9,387 bases of DNA from Hyphomicrobiales bacterium (GCA_017305815.1 JAFKJZ010000273.1:1-9387); one strand, 5' to 3'. Counted from the stretch's first letter, positions 1 through 7,309 are shown. The notes: generated from the sequence alone by a model not told the origin. Translations and numbers: made by a program.

Positions 1-12
1 CGTCGGGCACAG

Positions 13-41
13 AAAAGCCCCGCTTCGGCGGGGCTTTTTTT
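13..41 (+). terminator. Rho-independent terminator of a gene left of the window
   Basis: A perfect 7-bp stem (17-23 with 28-34) with a TTCG tetraloop is followed by seven T on the plus strand, the classic intrinsic terminator form. Four A precede the stem, so it could act weakly on the other strand too. The T tract is on the plus side, so it most likely ends a plus-strand gene that lies outside the window. Confidence 0.85.
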
Positions 42-87
42 GTTTGGCTGCGAAGCTGCGCGCGTCGGACGGCGGAGAGCGAACAGC

Positions 88-118
88 AAAAAGCCCGACC
101 GCAGGGCGGCCGGGCTTT
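88..118 (-). terminator. Rho-independent terminator of the dapA-smpB operon
   Basis: Positions 91-102 pair with 106-117 (12 bp, one G-T type mismatch) around a 3-nt loop. On the minus strand the stem is followed by a T run (complement of the A run at 88-92). It lies about 30 bases past the smpB stop codon, where an operon terminator is expected. The stem is distinct from the one at 13-41, so the two convergent transcription units each have their own terminator. Confidence 0.8.
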
Positions 119-149
119 CGGAAATCCAGTCAGGCGACGCGGGAAGCCG

Positions 150-626
150 TCAGCCCTTCTCGCGCATCAGGCGGCCCTTCTCGCGGCTCCAGTCGCGCGC
201 CTTCTCGGTCTGCCGCTTGTCGTGCTGCTTCTTGCCACGCGCGAGCGCGATCTCGACCTTCGCGCGTCCCCGCTCGTTGAAGTAGATCTTCAGCGGCACG
301 ACGGTCATGCCCTCGCGCTGCACGGCCTGCGCCAGCCGTGCGATCTCCTTCTTGTGCAGCAACAGCTTTCGCGGCCGCCGGGTCTCGTGGTTGAACCGGT
401 TCGCCTCGAGATATTCGGGGATATAGGCGTTGAACAGCCAGACCTCGCCGCCCTTCTCGGCAGCGTAGGAATCACCGATCGTGCTGCGCCCGCCGCGCAG
501 CGACTTGATTTCCGTGCCGGTCAACTGAATGCCGGCCTCGTAGGTCTGGCCGATTTCGTAGTCGAAGCGGGCGCGACGGTTGTCGGCGGCGAGCCGATAG
601 CGCGGATCGCCCGTGCCGCTGCTCAT
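150..626 (-). CDS. smpB: SsrA (tmRNA)-binding protein SmpB
   Basis: SmpB binds tmRNA and brings it to ribosomes stalled on broken mRNAs (trans-translation), acting in the cytoplasm. The 158-aa product has the family layout: an N-terminal beta-barrel with '[10 protein letters not shown]' and '[13 protein letters not shown]' (about residues 16-45), the 'AYIPEY' stretch, the central '[20 protein letters not shown]' strand region, and the basic C-terminal tail '[16 protein letters not shown]' ending in 'REKG'. That tail enters the empty mRNA channel. Length is normal. The ATG at 626 is preceded by an AAGGA ribosome-binding site. The start lies 11 bases downstream of the dapA stop codon, which indicates cotranscription; this dapA-smpB order is common in alphaproteobacteria. 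No tmRNA gene is seen in the window. The identification is secure. Confidence 0.97.
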   Translation of the reverse strand: MSSGTGDPRYRLAADNRRARFDYEIGQTYEAGIQLTGTEIKSLRGGRSTIGDSYAAEKGGEVWLFNAYIPEYLEANRFNHETRRPRKLLLHKKEIARLAQAVQREGMTVVPLKIYFNERGRAKVEIALARGKKQHDKRQTEKARDWSREKGRLMREKG

Positions 627-637
627 GGGTTCCGTCC

Positions 638-1447
638 TTAGTTGACCAGCCCCGCATGCGCCATGGCGCTGCGGATAATGGTCTTGGTCGATTCGGTGAT
701 GCCGACGAGCGGCAGGCGAACGCGATCCTCCATGCGGCCGAGCAGCGACAGCGCATACTTGACGCCGGTCGGGTTCGGCTCGACGAAGATGGCGCTGTGC
801 AACGGCATCAGGCGATCTTGGTAAGCGAGCGCCTTGGCGAAATCGCCGGCCATGCAGGCTTCCTGGAATTCGGCGCAGAGGCGCGGCGCGACGTTGGACG
901 CGACCGAGATGCAGCCATGGCCGCCATGCGCCATGAAGCCGAGCGCCGTGCCGTCCTCGCCCGAAAGCTGCAGGAATTCCGGGCCCATGGCATGGCGCTG
1001 CAGGCTGACGCGGTCGAGCTTCGCGGTCGCATCCTTGACGCCGATGATGTTCTTCAGCTCGAACAGCCGCGCCATCGTCTCCACCGACATGTCGATAATC
1101 GAGCGCGGCGGGATGTTGTAGATGATGATCGGAATGCCGATGGCGTCATTGATCGCCTTGTAGTGCTGGTACAAGCCCTCCTGGTTGGGCTTGTTGTAGT
1201 AGGGCGTGACGACGAGCACGGCGTCCGCGCCGGCCTTCTCGCGCCCGGCGGCGACCTCGATGGTCACCTCAACGACACGCTTGTGCTCGGCATGCGAAAG
1301 GGTCGGGCTCTCGCCGGTCGTGCCGACCGGAACGAGGCCGTGCGTGCCTTCGGCGATCTGCCAGTCGATGAAGGAACGCAACGCATCCTCGTCGACCGAG
1401 TCCTCCCGCATGGGGGTGACCATGGCCGTGATCGAACCCTTGAACAT
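638..1447 (-). CDS. dapA: 4-hydroxy-tetrahydrodipicolinate synthase with an internal in-frame deletion
   Basis: DapA condenses pyruvate with aspartate semialdehyde, the first step of the diaminopimelate/lysine branch. The ATG at 1447 gives the canonical start '[13 protein letters not shown]', preceded by an AGGTGGA ribosome-binding site. An upstream in-frame ATG would add 44 residues unlike the family. Active-site residues are visible: Thr43-Thr44 in 'VGTTGES', Tyr83-Tyr84 in 'TPYYNKP', Tyr110 in 'IYNIP', Arg115 and the Schiff-base lysine Lys138 in 'GVKDAT'. The protein is only 269 aa, while family members are about 292. The text jumps from 'EVAAGR' (residue 69) straight to '[13 protein letters not shown]'. 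About 22-23 residues that normally hold strand beta3 ('PVIAGxG') and helix alpha3 are absent. The frame is kept, so this is a clean deletion, not a frameshift. A barrel missing one beta-alpha unit is unlikely to fold normally. This may be a sequence or assembly error, or a non-functional allele backed by a paralogue. Family assignment is certain; functionality is doubtful. Confidence 0.93.
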   Translation of the reverse strand: MFKGSITAMVTPMREDSVDEDALRSFIDWQIAEGTHGLVPVGTTGESPTLSHAEHKRVVEVTIEVAAGREKAGADAVLVVTPYYNKPNQEGLYQHYKAINDAIGIPIIIYNIPPRSIIDMSVETMARLFELKNIIGVKDATAKLDRVSLQRHAMGPEFLQLSGEDGTALGFMAHGGHGCISVASNVAPRLCAEFQEACMAGDFAKALAYQDRLMPLHSAIFVEPNPTGVKYALSLLGRMEDRVRLPLVGITESTKTIIRSAMAHAGLVN

Positions 1448-1550
1448 CGCGCGCTTCCACCTTTTGCCGTCAATTGGCCGAAATCCGCGCCGAATATGCT
1501 CGATGGCGGCCTCGTCCAACATGTTCCGTTTTGCCGTAGCTTGGGCGGCG

Positions 1551-1579
1551 AACATAATCGTTGCCCATGAGCAGGGCAA
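1551..1579 (-). promoter_or_regulatory. Possible sigma70-type promoter for dapA-smpB
   Basis: On the minus strand, TTGCCC (1579-1574) and TATGTT (1556-1551) are separated by 17 bases, each matching 4 of 6 consensus positions. They lie about 100 bases upstream of the dapA ATG. The 301-base region between the divergent dapA and slt starts (1448-1748) must hold both promoters. I could not find an equally convincing one for slt, and saw no RNA gene or repeat there. This is a pattern match only. Confidence 0.25.
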
Positions 1580-1748
1580 GAACCCGAACAGCGGTCCGGG
1601 CCTGCGTCAAGCCTTTGTTCACCATGGCGACCGTAAGGTCGAAATTGACGAAACGGGCGCCGCGCAAGGACGCCATTCATCGAGACGAAACTTGCCGGCC
1701 CGGATGCCTCCTGCAGGCGGGCGTGTAAAGACAACGAGTGAGGAAGAC

Positions 1749-3899
1749 ATGGTCAGGAAAGCGGATCGCAGCTTGCAGCGTCGCATCGGAATGCTGACGC
1801 AGGTGGCAGCATGCGCCCTGATCAGTCTCGGGATCATGGGCGACGCGCTCGCCCAGTCGGTCCCGGTTCCGCGCTCCAATCCAAGCCGCGATGCCGCCAC
1901 CGACGACATCACGACGGCAGCCATCACCCCGGTCGCCAAGCCCTCCCGCCCCTCGAAGGCGGGCGTCGCCTCGCCGGCGAACGACCTCGTCGAGAGCTTT
2001 TCTCCCAACCAGCTAGGCCTCGAGGCCGCGCTGAAGCTGATCGACAGCGGCCAGATCGGCAAGGCGCAGGCGCTGGCCCGCATGATGCCCGACCGCACCA
2101 ACCAGAGCATCGTCTCCTGGCTGGTAGCGCAGAGCGGCAGCCCTGACGTCTCTGTCTCGCAGATCACCCAGGTGACGATGGAGCTGCCGGACTGGCCGGG
2201 CCAGGCGCTGCTGCGCCGGCGCGCCGAGCAGGCGCTGCTGCGGATGAAGGCTGACCCCGCAACCGTCATCGCGGCCTTCGGCGGCACACAGCCGGGTTCG
2301 GACGAAGGCCTGCTGCTGCTGGCGCGCGCCTATGTGAAAGCGGGCCGCACCGCCGACGCCGCTGCCCTCGTCCGCCCGAAATGGCGCAAGGATTCCTTCT
2401 CGCAGAGCACGGAAGCGACGTTGCTCTCCGAGTTCGGCTCGCTGCTTACGACGGCCGATCACAAGGCGAGGATGGACAAGTTCCTCTACGATAACGATGC
2501 CGACGAGGGCCTCGCCGTCTCCAAGCTCCTGGATGGCGATCAGCGCCAGCTGGCCGCTGCCCGCGCCGCCGTCATCCGCAAGTCGAAGAATGCCGGCGAC
2601 CTGCTGGCGAAAGTCCCCGCCCGCCTCAAGAAGGATCCGGGCTACATCTATTCGAAGGTCCAGTACCTGCGCCGCGGCGAGAACTACAAGGAAGCCGCGG
2701 CCCTGATGCTGACCGCGCCGCGCGACGGCGCCGCGCTCGTCGATCCCGACGCGTGGTGGATCGAGCGCCGGGTGCTCTCGCGCGAATTGCTCGACCTCGG
2801 CAACGCCAAGCTCGCCTACAAGCTGGCGGCCGAGCACGCGGCGGAATCGAGCACCAACCAGGCCGACGCCGAATTCCACGCTGGCTGGTACGCGCTCCGC
2901 TTCCTGAACAATCCCGCCGTCGCCCGCCGCCATTTCCAGGCGATCCAGCAGGCGTCGACCATGCCGCTCAGCCAGTCGCGCGCCGAATACTGGCTCGGCC
3001 GCACGGCCGAGGCGCTCGGCGAACGGGGCGAGGCGCAGGCGCAGTACCGTCTTGCCGCCGCCTATCCGACCACCTTCTACGGCCAGCTCGCCTCGGCGAA
3101 GCTCGGCATGAAGCAGCTGGTCCTGTCGTCGCCGCCGGCCTCCGACAGCGCGACGCGCCAGCGCTTCAACAGCCGCCCGATGGTGCAGGCGGCCCAGCGC
3201 CTGGCCGCGGCCGGCTATCCGGATCGCGCCCGCCTGTTCTATGTCCGCCTGGCGGAGACGCTGACCAACCCGACCGAGGTAGCGCTCCTCGCCCAGATGG
3301 CCGAGAAGCGCGGCGATCACCAGCTGGCGCTGCAGGTCGGCAAGAAGGCCTATACGCGCGGCCTGCCGGTCGAAACGCTCGCCTTCCCGACCGCCGCCAT
3401 CCCTCGGACGGTCAAGACGACGAGCATCGAGAAATCGATCGTCTACGCGATCGCCCGCCAGGAGAGCGCCTTCAATCCAGGCGCGGTCAGCCATGCCGGC
3501 GCGCGGGGCCTGCTCCAACTGATGCCGGCAACGGCGAAGGTCGTCGCCAAGGCGGCCGGCCTGCCCTATTCGCTCGACCGCCTGACCAGCGACGCCGGCT
3601 ACAACGCCACCATCGGCGCGGCGCACCTGGCCGAGCTCGTCGGCGGCTTCAACGGCTCCTACATCATGTCGTTCGCCGCCTATAACGCGGGCCGCAGCCG
3701 CGTGACGCAATGGACCCGGCAATATGGCGACCCGCGCGACCCGAGCGTCGACGCGGTCGACTGGATCGAGCGGATCCCGTTCTCCGAGACCCGCAACTAC
3801 GTCATGCGCTGCATGGAGAACCTGCAGGTCTATCGCGCCCGGCTGGGCGAACCGGCTCTCGTCATCAATCGCGACCTCAATCGCGGCGGCCGCGGCTAA
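1749..3899 (+). CDS. slt: Soluble lytic murein transglycosylase (Slt70-like, SLT domain)
   Basis: This enzyme cleaves the MurNAc-GlcNAc bond of peptidoglycan to give 1,6-anhydro ends and acts in the periplasm. The product is 716 aa. I chose the ATG at 1749 because it has a GAGGA ribosome-binding site and gives a proper signal peptide: a basic start, a hydrophobic stretch at about 15-31, and a likely cut after 'ALAQ' at 36. The frame is open back to 1206, but that part is antisense to dapA. Residues about 60-530 form an alpha-helical, TPR-like superhelical region, the Slt70 U/L domain arrangement. The C-terminal SLT domain has catalytic Glu572 in 'ARQESAFNP', 'GARGLLQLMP' (584-593) and 'AYNAG' (644-648), followed by 'RIPFSETRNYV', which is typical of alphaproteobacterial members. 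The gene is divergent from dapA and convergent with the OmpA operon. Length and motifs look intact. Confidence 0.94.
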   Translation: MVRKADRSLQRRIGMLTQVAACALISLGIMGDALAQSVPVPRSNPSRDAATDDITTAAITPVAKPSRPSKAGVASPANDLVESFSPNQLGLEAALKLIDSGQIGKAQALARMMPDRTNQSIVSWLVAQSGSPDVSVSQITQVTMELPDWPGQALLRRRAEQALLRMKADPATVIAAFGGTQPGSDEGLLLLARAYVKAGRTADAAALVRPKWRKDSFSQSTEATLLSEFGSLLTTADHKARMDKFLYDNDADEGLAVSKLLDGDQRQLAAARAAVIRKSKNAGDLLAKVPARLKKDPGYIYSKVQYLRRGENYKEAAALMLTAPRDGAALVDPDAWWIERRVLSRELLDLGNAKLAYKLAAEHAAESSTNQADAEFHAGWYALRFLNNPAVARRHFQAIQQASTMPLSQSRAEYWLGRTAEALGERGEAQAQYRLAAAYPTTFYGQLASAKLGMKQLVLSSPPASDSATRQRFNSRPMVQAAQRLAAAGYPDRARLFYVRLAETLTNPTEVALLAQMAEKRGDHQLALQVGKKAYTRGLPVETLAFPTAAIPRTVKTTSIEKSIVYAIARQESAFNPGAVSHAGARGLLQLMPATAKVVAKAAGLPYSLDRLTSDAGYNATIGAAHLAELVGGFNGSYIMSFAAYNAGRSRVTQWTRQYGDPRDPSVDAVDWIERIPFSETRNYVMRCMENLQVYRARLGEPALVINRDLNRGGRG

Positions 3900-3919
3900 A
3901 CCTACGCCGCATTCCTGAC

Positions 3920-3999
3920 ACTGCAGGCGCTTGGCCCGTCGAACTGGCGGGCCGGTGCCCGCACGCCTTCAAGCCGCCTACGAAGCCCCCGCAGACACG
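3920..3999. other. Convergent intergenic region with weak hairpins
   Basis: The 119 bases between the slt stop and the stop of the convergent helix-hairpin-helix gene hold two short inverted repeats. One is GGCCCG/CGGGCC with a 9-nt loop (about 3930-3950); the other is CCCGC/GCGGG with a 6-nt loop (about 3987-4002). Neither is followed by a T tract on either strand, so an intrinsic terminator is not convincing. No reading frame of note is present. Confidence 0.3.
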
Positions 4000-4018
4000 C
4001 GGGCAGGCCGAAGGGGCT

Positions 4019-4850
4019 CTAGGATTCGGCGCCCTCTTCAGGAGCGATTGCAACGGCCTCAGGCGCCGGCGTGGATGCCTCGTCCGCCTTGACCTGCCGG
4101 CTCCCAGGCGCCCGCCTCGGCCTGCGGGCCGGAGATTTCTTGCGACGCAGCGGCGCGTCGCCGCCTTCTGTCCGCTTCGCCTTGCTCGTGGACTTGCCCT
4201 TGGCCTTGGCAGGCGCCTTGACCGGCACCTCGATCGGCAGGTCCGAGCCGGCGAAATGAACCGCCTGGCCGACCCAGTCCTTGGCGGCGGGCCCATCGCC
4301 CGCGCCGAGATAGGCGGCGATCCAGGCAAGCTCCTGCGGCGTCCAGGAAGCAATCTGGCTGAAATGGAAGACACCGACCTGCCCGAGCTTCGCGGCATGG
4401 CGCTTGGTGACGCCGCGGATCAGGAAAAGCGGGTCGGCCCGGCCATTGCGCGGCGCGTACAGGGGGATCGGACGGAAACCGGCCGCATCGGCGCGCGCGA
4501 TGGCCTCGGCCTGGGACGGAAGGCAGCATGATCGGATCGATTTCGGCCACTTCGGCGCGCGGGGTCTCGTTCCGATAGGGCGCCGGTTCGTCGAGATCAA
4601 TCAGGACGTGGCCGAAATCGGGCGGCGGCACGGGAACAGTCTGCGGCAGGACCACGGGCACCGCGCCTCGCCAGGGCAGCAGCCGCCATTCGAGCCAGCG
4701 GATGACGCGGTCGATGCCGCGGATCAGCCGCGCCTGCGGCCGGCCGAGCGCGGTCAGCGAAATGGCGCGCTGGGCGATCGAGCCGGCGAGCGCGCCGAGC
4801 ACGAAGCAGGCCGCCAGCGTGAGCCAGACTTCGGCCGCGTGGAGGATCAT
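4019..4850 (-). CDS. Membrane-anchored helix-hairpin-helix protein, frameshifted
   Basis: I do not recognise a named gene. Translation starts at the ATG at 4850, which overlaps the stop of the upstream small gene (ATGA). The first frame gives an N-terminal transmembrane segment (about 9-30, 'LAACFVLGALAGSIAQ'), then a proline-rich linker to 'IDPIMLPS'. The coherent protein then continues in another frame with 'QAEAIARADAAGFRPIPLY' and a helix-hairpin-helix-like block ('LFLIRGVTKRHAAKLGQVGV' then 'FHFSQIASWT'). It ends in a Lys/Ala/Arg-rich tail with an acidic end. Removing one base from the GGG at 4513-4515 would join the frames into one protein of about 276 aa ('LPSVQAEAIA'). HHH modules of this type ('L..I.GV....A..L...G..F..QIA') usually bind nucleic acid, or mediate protein contacts. 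The TM anchor and operon membership argue for a role at the membrane. As written, translation stops after an out-of-frame stretch ending near 4059. Sequencing error seems most likely; true pseudogenisation is possible. Confidence 0.7.
4513..4515 (-). other. Probable frameshift site in the helix-hairpin-helix gene
   Basis: On the minus strand the text reads CTTCCGTCCCAGGCC. Before this point the plausible protein is in one frame; after it, in the +1 frame. Both halves look like real coding sequence. One C too many in the CCC run would explain it. Confidence 0.65.
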
Positions 4851-4984
4851 GAGCCCGCCTCCCCCTCGCCGGCCGTGTCCGGCGAACGCCGGCGCGCCGA
4901 ACCCATCGCCCACCAGCCGATCACGAAGCCGAGCAGGCCGGCCGCGACGAGGAAGGGGACGTAATGGACGATCACATAAGCCAT
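4847..4984 (-). CDS. Small 45-aa single-pass membrane protein
   Basis: This small gene is supported by its position and signals: a GGAGG ribosome-binding site five bases before the ATG at 4984, a start 10 bases after the OmpA-family gene's stop, and a stop overlapping the next gene's ATG. The peptide starts 'MAYVIVHYVPFLVAAGLLGF', continues through a hydrophobic helix to 'VIGWWAMGSARRR', and ends in a short polar tail. It has one transmembrane helix (about residues 8-28) with the positive residues on its C-terminal side, so the C terminus is probably cytoplasmic. No family is recognised. Both overlaps suggest stoichiometric or coupled expression with its neighbours, so it may be a small subunit or adaptor of the same envelope complex. 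Confidence 0.75.
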   Translation of the reverse strand: MAYVIVHYVPFLVAAGLLGFVIGWWAMGSARRRSPDTAGEGEAGS

Positions 4985-4994
4985 TCCCGCCTCC

Positions 4995-7130
4995 TCACTG
5001 CCCGACGATGCCGAATTCGATACGGCGGTTCTGCGCGCGGCCCGACGCCTTCGAATTAGAGGCGATCGGACGGCTGCCGCCATAGCCGACCGGATTGAGG
5101 CGCTCGCGGCGAACGCCGTCAGCGACCAGATGGTTGACGACTGCATTGGCGCGCTCGACGCTCAGTGCCTGGTTCTTGCGGGTGCCGCCGGAGGAATCCG
5201 TGTGCGCGCCGATCTCGACGGTCGCCACGGGACAACGCTGGATGATGGCGGCGATGCGATCGAGCAGGCCATAGCTGCTCGGCAGGATGCGCGCCGTCGC
5301 GCCGTCGAAATCCACCTTCTCACGCTCGCTCTCGGTCCGGAGCGCCGCCTGGCATTCCGAACCCGAAAGCGGCTCTCCGCCGACGGCCACCATCAGCGAC
5401 GGCGCCAGCTCGAACCCGTCGGGCAGATCCGCGCGCAGCGTCGCCTCGATGGCGTTGCGCGCGCCCTCCGAGACCGCGACGCCGGAAAGCGAAAGCTTGC
5501 TGTCGACCAGGTCGAAGCGCCCCCCCTGCAACCGGCTGATCGCCTGCAGCGCCGTATCGACCGCGTCGACGAAACCGTCCGGCGCGCCGCCGGCGAGCAG
5601 CAGGCGCAGCTCGATCCGGTCCGGGCCGAATTTCGGCCGCGCCGCCGCGATGATCTTCTGCACCACCTCGTCGGTCGGGACGTAACCGCTCAGCGTCAGC
5701 ACCTCCGGCGTGCGCGCCGCCGCGAAAACGAAGGGCGAGACCGCTCCGGGAGACACCGCCTGGCGCCGAAGCTCCATGCTGGCCGGCAGCGTCTTCTTCA
5801 GCGCCTCGAGCAGGTTGGAATAGGCCGAGGTCGAAATCGCCTCGCCGACGATGTCGTATTTGCGCCCGGTCAGCGCCACCGAGCCCTTCTCGAGCAGGGA
5901 GAGTTGCTCGAGCGCGTATTTGAGGGCGCCAATCCAGTCCATCCTGGGGTCGCCATCGGCGATCCGGACATGGTCGGTGATGGCGACATCCGGAAAAAGC
6001 CGCGTCGCCGCTCCCATCACGTCGTCATGCGCCTGCAGCGACGGGACATAGCCTGTGAGCACGAGGGCTTCCGGGGTCCGGTCTGCCCGCCAGACATACG
6101 GATCCACCCGCGCCGGCAGCAGGTCGACCGAGCCTATACCGACGCCGATCGCCCGCTTGCTGCGGCGCGCCTCGATCTCGGCGAGCGCCATCTCGTAATC
6201 GGCGACGGTCTTGGCCTTGCCCTCGATCGAGAGCTTCGATCCGTCAATCGTAACGGTGCCGGCGCTCAGCCGCGCCATCTGGTAGGCGGCGAAGACCGCC
6301 GCATAGGAGAAGCCGTCCGGCCCGCCCGAGGCGAGCTGCGTCAGGTCGATCATCGGCACGCCGGGCAGCGCCACCGCCAGCGCGTCGGAAATATCGCGCC
6401 GCACCGCGACGGACGGAACGAAGCCGGTCTGCTCGACCGACTTGCCGTCATAGGTGACGGTCCAGGTGAACGACCGGCTGAGCGGCGGCAGAACGCGGAC
6501 ATTGCGGAACTGGCCGCCGCCCGGCGCGCCGCCGGCGATCGCGCGCGCCGCCGACGCGAAGCGTGCATCGTCGGCCGCGGTTCCATCGATCGACAGGTTG
6601 TTGCCGGTCAGCGTCACGCTTCCCCCGGCGAGTTCCGCCACGCGGCGGAGCGCGAAATCCGTCAGCACGAGGAAGCCGACCGGCTGGCCGCGCGCCAGCA
6701 CGAGATCGTCCTCGATGGCGAGTGTCGGCAGTTCGCGGCTCGCGGTCGCGAGCACGGCGATCTTTGCCTCTTCCGAGGGAACGAAACCGCTGATGCGAAG
6801 GCGGTCGGGCTCGCGCGTCGCCGACCAGGTGTAGGGCGCCTGCAGCGGGATGATGCCGCTGCCGTCGACGACGAGGGCGACGCCCCAGACGCGCTCGGCC
6901 GATTCGACCGCCAGTCGCTGGGCGAGAAGCGTCGGCGAGGTGCCCATGACGGTGACGGTGCGGCCGCTGATCCCTGCCGAGGCCCAGGGCTGGCCGTCGA
7001 GCGCGAGCTGCTGGTCGACGCGGGCGCCGATGTCCGATTCGACCTTTCCCGCCGTGCTGACGAGCGCGGAGATCGCCAGGATGGTCACCAGGACGAGGCC
7101 GGGGATGAAGCAGAGCCGCCAGGCGCTCAT
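4995..7130 (-). CDS. OmpA-family protein with a BON-like domain and four tandem repeats
   Basis: This is a 711-aa envelope protein, predicted to bind peptidoglycan through its C terminus. Residues 6-25 form an N-terminal membrane anchor or uncleaved signal ('FIPGLVLVTILAISALV'). A BON-like segment follows (about 30-90, with 'ISGRTVTVMGTSP'). Four tandem repeats of about 122 residues begin near 100, 221, 345 and 467. Each opens with [YF]xW/F, then 'SGFVPS', 'TGFVPS', 'TGYVPS' or 'SGYVPT', and closes with a beta pair such as 'SVTLTGNNLSIDGTA' or 'TVTIDGSKLSIEGKA'. The OmpA_C domain occupies about 606-711, with the peptidoglycan-binding pattern around Asp645 ('HTDSSG') and Arg660 ('LSVERA'). Cys593 and Cys633 could form a disulfide. 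BON plus OmpA architecture recalls ArfA of mycobacteria, but a common function is not implied. It is the first full-size gene of a three-gene operon. The start codon has no strong ribosome-binding site of its own and overlaps a 31-aa frame, so translational coupling is likely. Confidence 0.88.
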   Translation of the reverse strand: MSAWRLCFIPGLVLVTILAISALVSTAGKVESDIGARVDQQLALDGQPWASAGISGRTVTVMGTSPTLLAQRLAVESAERVWGVALVVDGSGIIPLQAPYTWSATREPDRLRISGFVPSEEAKIAVLATASRELPTLAIEDDLVLARGQPVGFLVLTDFALRRVAELAGGSVTLTGNNLSIDGTAADDARFASAARAIAGGAPGGGQFRNVRVLPPLSRSFTWTVTYDGKSVEQTGFVPSVAVRRDISDALAVALPGVPMIDLTQLASGGPDGFSYAAVFAAYQMARLSAGTVTIDGSKLSIEGKAKTVADYEMALAEIEARRSKRAIGVGIGSVDLLPARVDPYVWRADRTPEALVLTGYVPSLQAHDDVMGAATRLFPDVAITDHVRIADGDPRMDWIGALKYALEQLSLLEKGSVALTGRKYDIVGEAISTSAYSNLLEALKKTLPASMELRRQAVSPGAVSPFVFAAARTPEVLTLSGYVPTDEVVQKIIAAARPKFGPDRIELRLLLAGGAPDGFVDAVDTALQAISRLQGGRFDLVDSKLSLSGVAVSEGARNAIEATLRADLPDGFELAPSLMVAVGGEPLSGSECQAALRTESEREKVDFDGATARILPSSYGLLDRIAAIIQRCPVATVEIGAHTDSSGGTRKNQALSVERANAVVNHLVADGVRRERLNPVGYGGSRPIASNSKASGRAQNRRIEFGIVGQ

Positions 7131-7222
7131 GGCGACGTACCGGCCGCAAAGCGGCAGCGAGCCGCGCGACGCAACCCAGACAACCAGCCAACCAGGGCCC
7201 GTTGAACCGAGCTGCGCGTCAT
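7127..7222 (-). CDS. 31-aa reading frame overlapping the OmpA-family start
   Basis: A short frame begins at the ATG at 7222 ('MTRSSVQRALVGWLSGL'), behind a strong AAGGAG ribosome-binding site. It ends with a TGA that overlaps the ATG of the next gene. The peptide is basic with no clear domain. The best ribosome-binding site in this region precedes this frame and not the OmpA start, so it may serve as a translational feeder or leader. It is the in-frame C-terminal part of an 81-codon frame opening at 7372. Alternatively it is chance, or the remnant of a displaced OmpA N terminus. Confidence 0.4.
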   Translation of the reverse strand: MTRSSVQRALVGWLSGLRRAARCRFAAGTSP

Positions 7223-7237
7223 AGCTTCTCCTTCCGG

Positions 7238-7269
7238 CCGCCCAAGCCGACCGCCCCTTGGGCGGTTGG
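7238..7269 (-). promoter_or_regulatory. Mutually exclusive GC-rich hairpins ahead of the OmpA operon
   Basis: Positions 7238-7246 pair perfectly with 7257-7265 (9 bp, 10-nt loop). Positions 7247-7256 pair with 7260-7269 (10 bp, one G-T pair, 3-nt loop). The two stems share the GGGCGG arm, so only one can form. In the minus-strand RNA the first stem ends directly before the AAGGAG site of the 31-aa frame and could occlude it. No T tract follows, so this is not a terminator. High GC makes chance pairing possible. Confidence 0.3.
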
Positions 7270-7309
7270 GGCGACAGACGAATGCAGGAGACGATTCAGA
7301 CCGCATTCG

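Noticed and set aside
1206..1748. In-frame N-terminal extension of the lytic transglycosylase of 181 codons
   Set aside because: It lies antisense to dapA. The ATG at 1749 has a ribosome-binding site and gives a normal signal peptide, so the longer frame is a GC-rich coincidence.
2013..3722. Long minus-strand open frame (569 codons) opposite slt
   Set aside because: Arg/Gly/Ala-rich shadow of high-GC codon use on the other strand; no domain, and the plus-strand protein has clear SLT motifs.
4500..4530. Programmed ribosomal frameshift in the HHH gene
   Set aside because: No slippery heptamer, no in-frame stop at the shift site and no known +1 signal. A one-base error in a homopolymer is simpler.
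5130..7205. Long plus-strand open frame (691 codons) opposite the OmpA-family gene
   Set aside because: Composition is typical of antisense of a GC-rich gene, with no recognisable motif. The minus strand holds an OmpA_C domain and coherent repeats.
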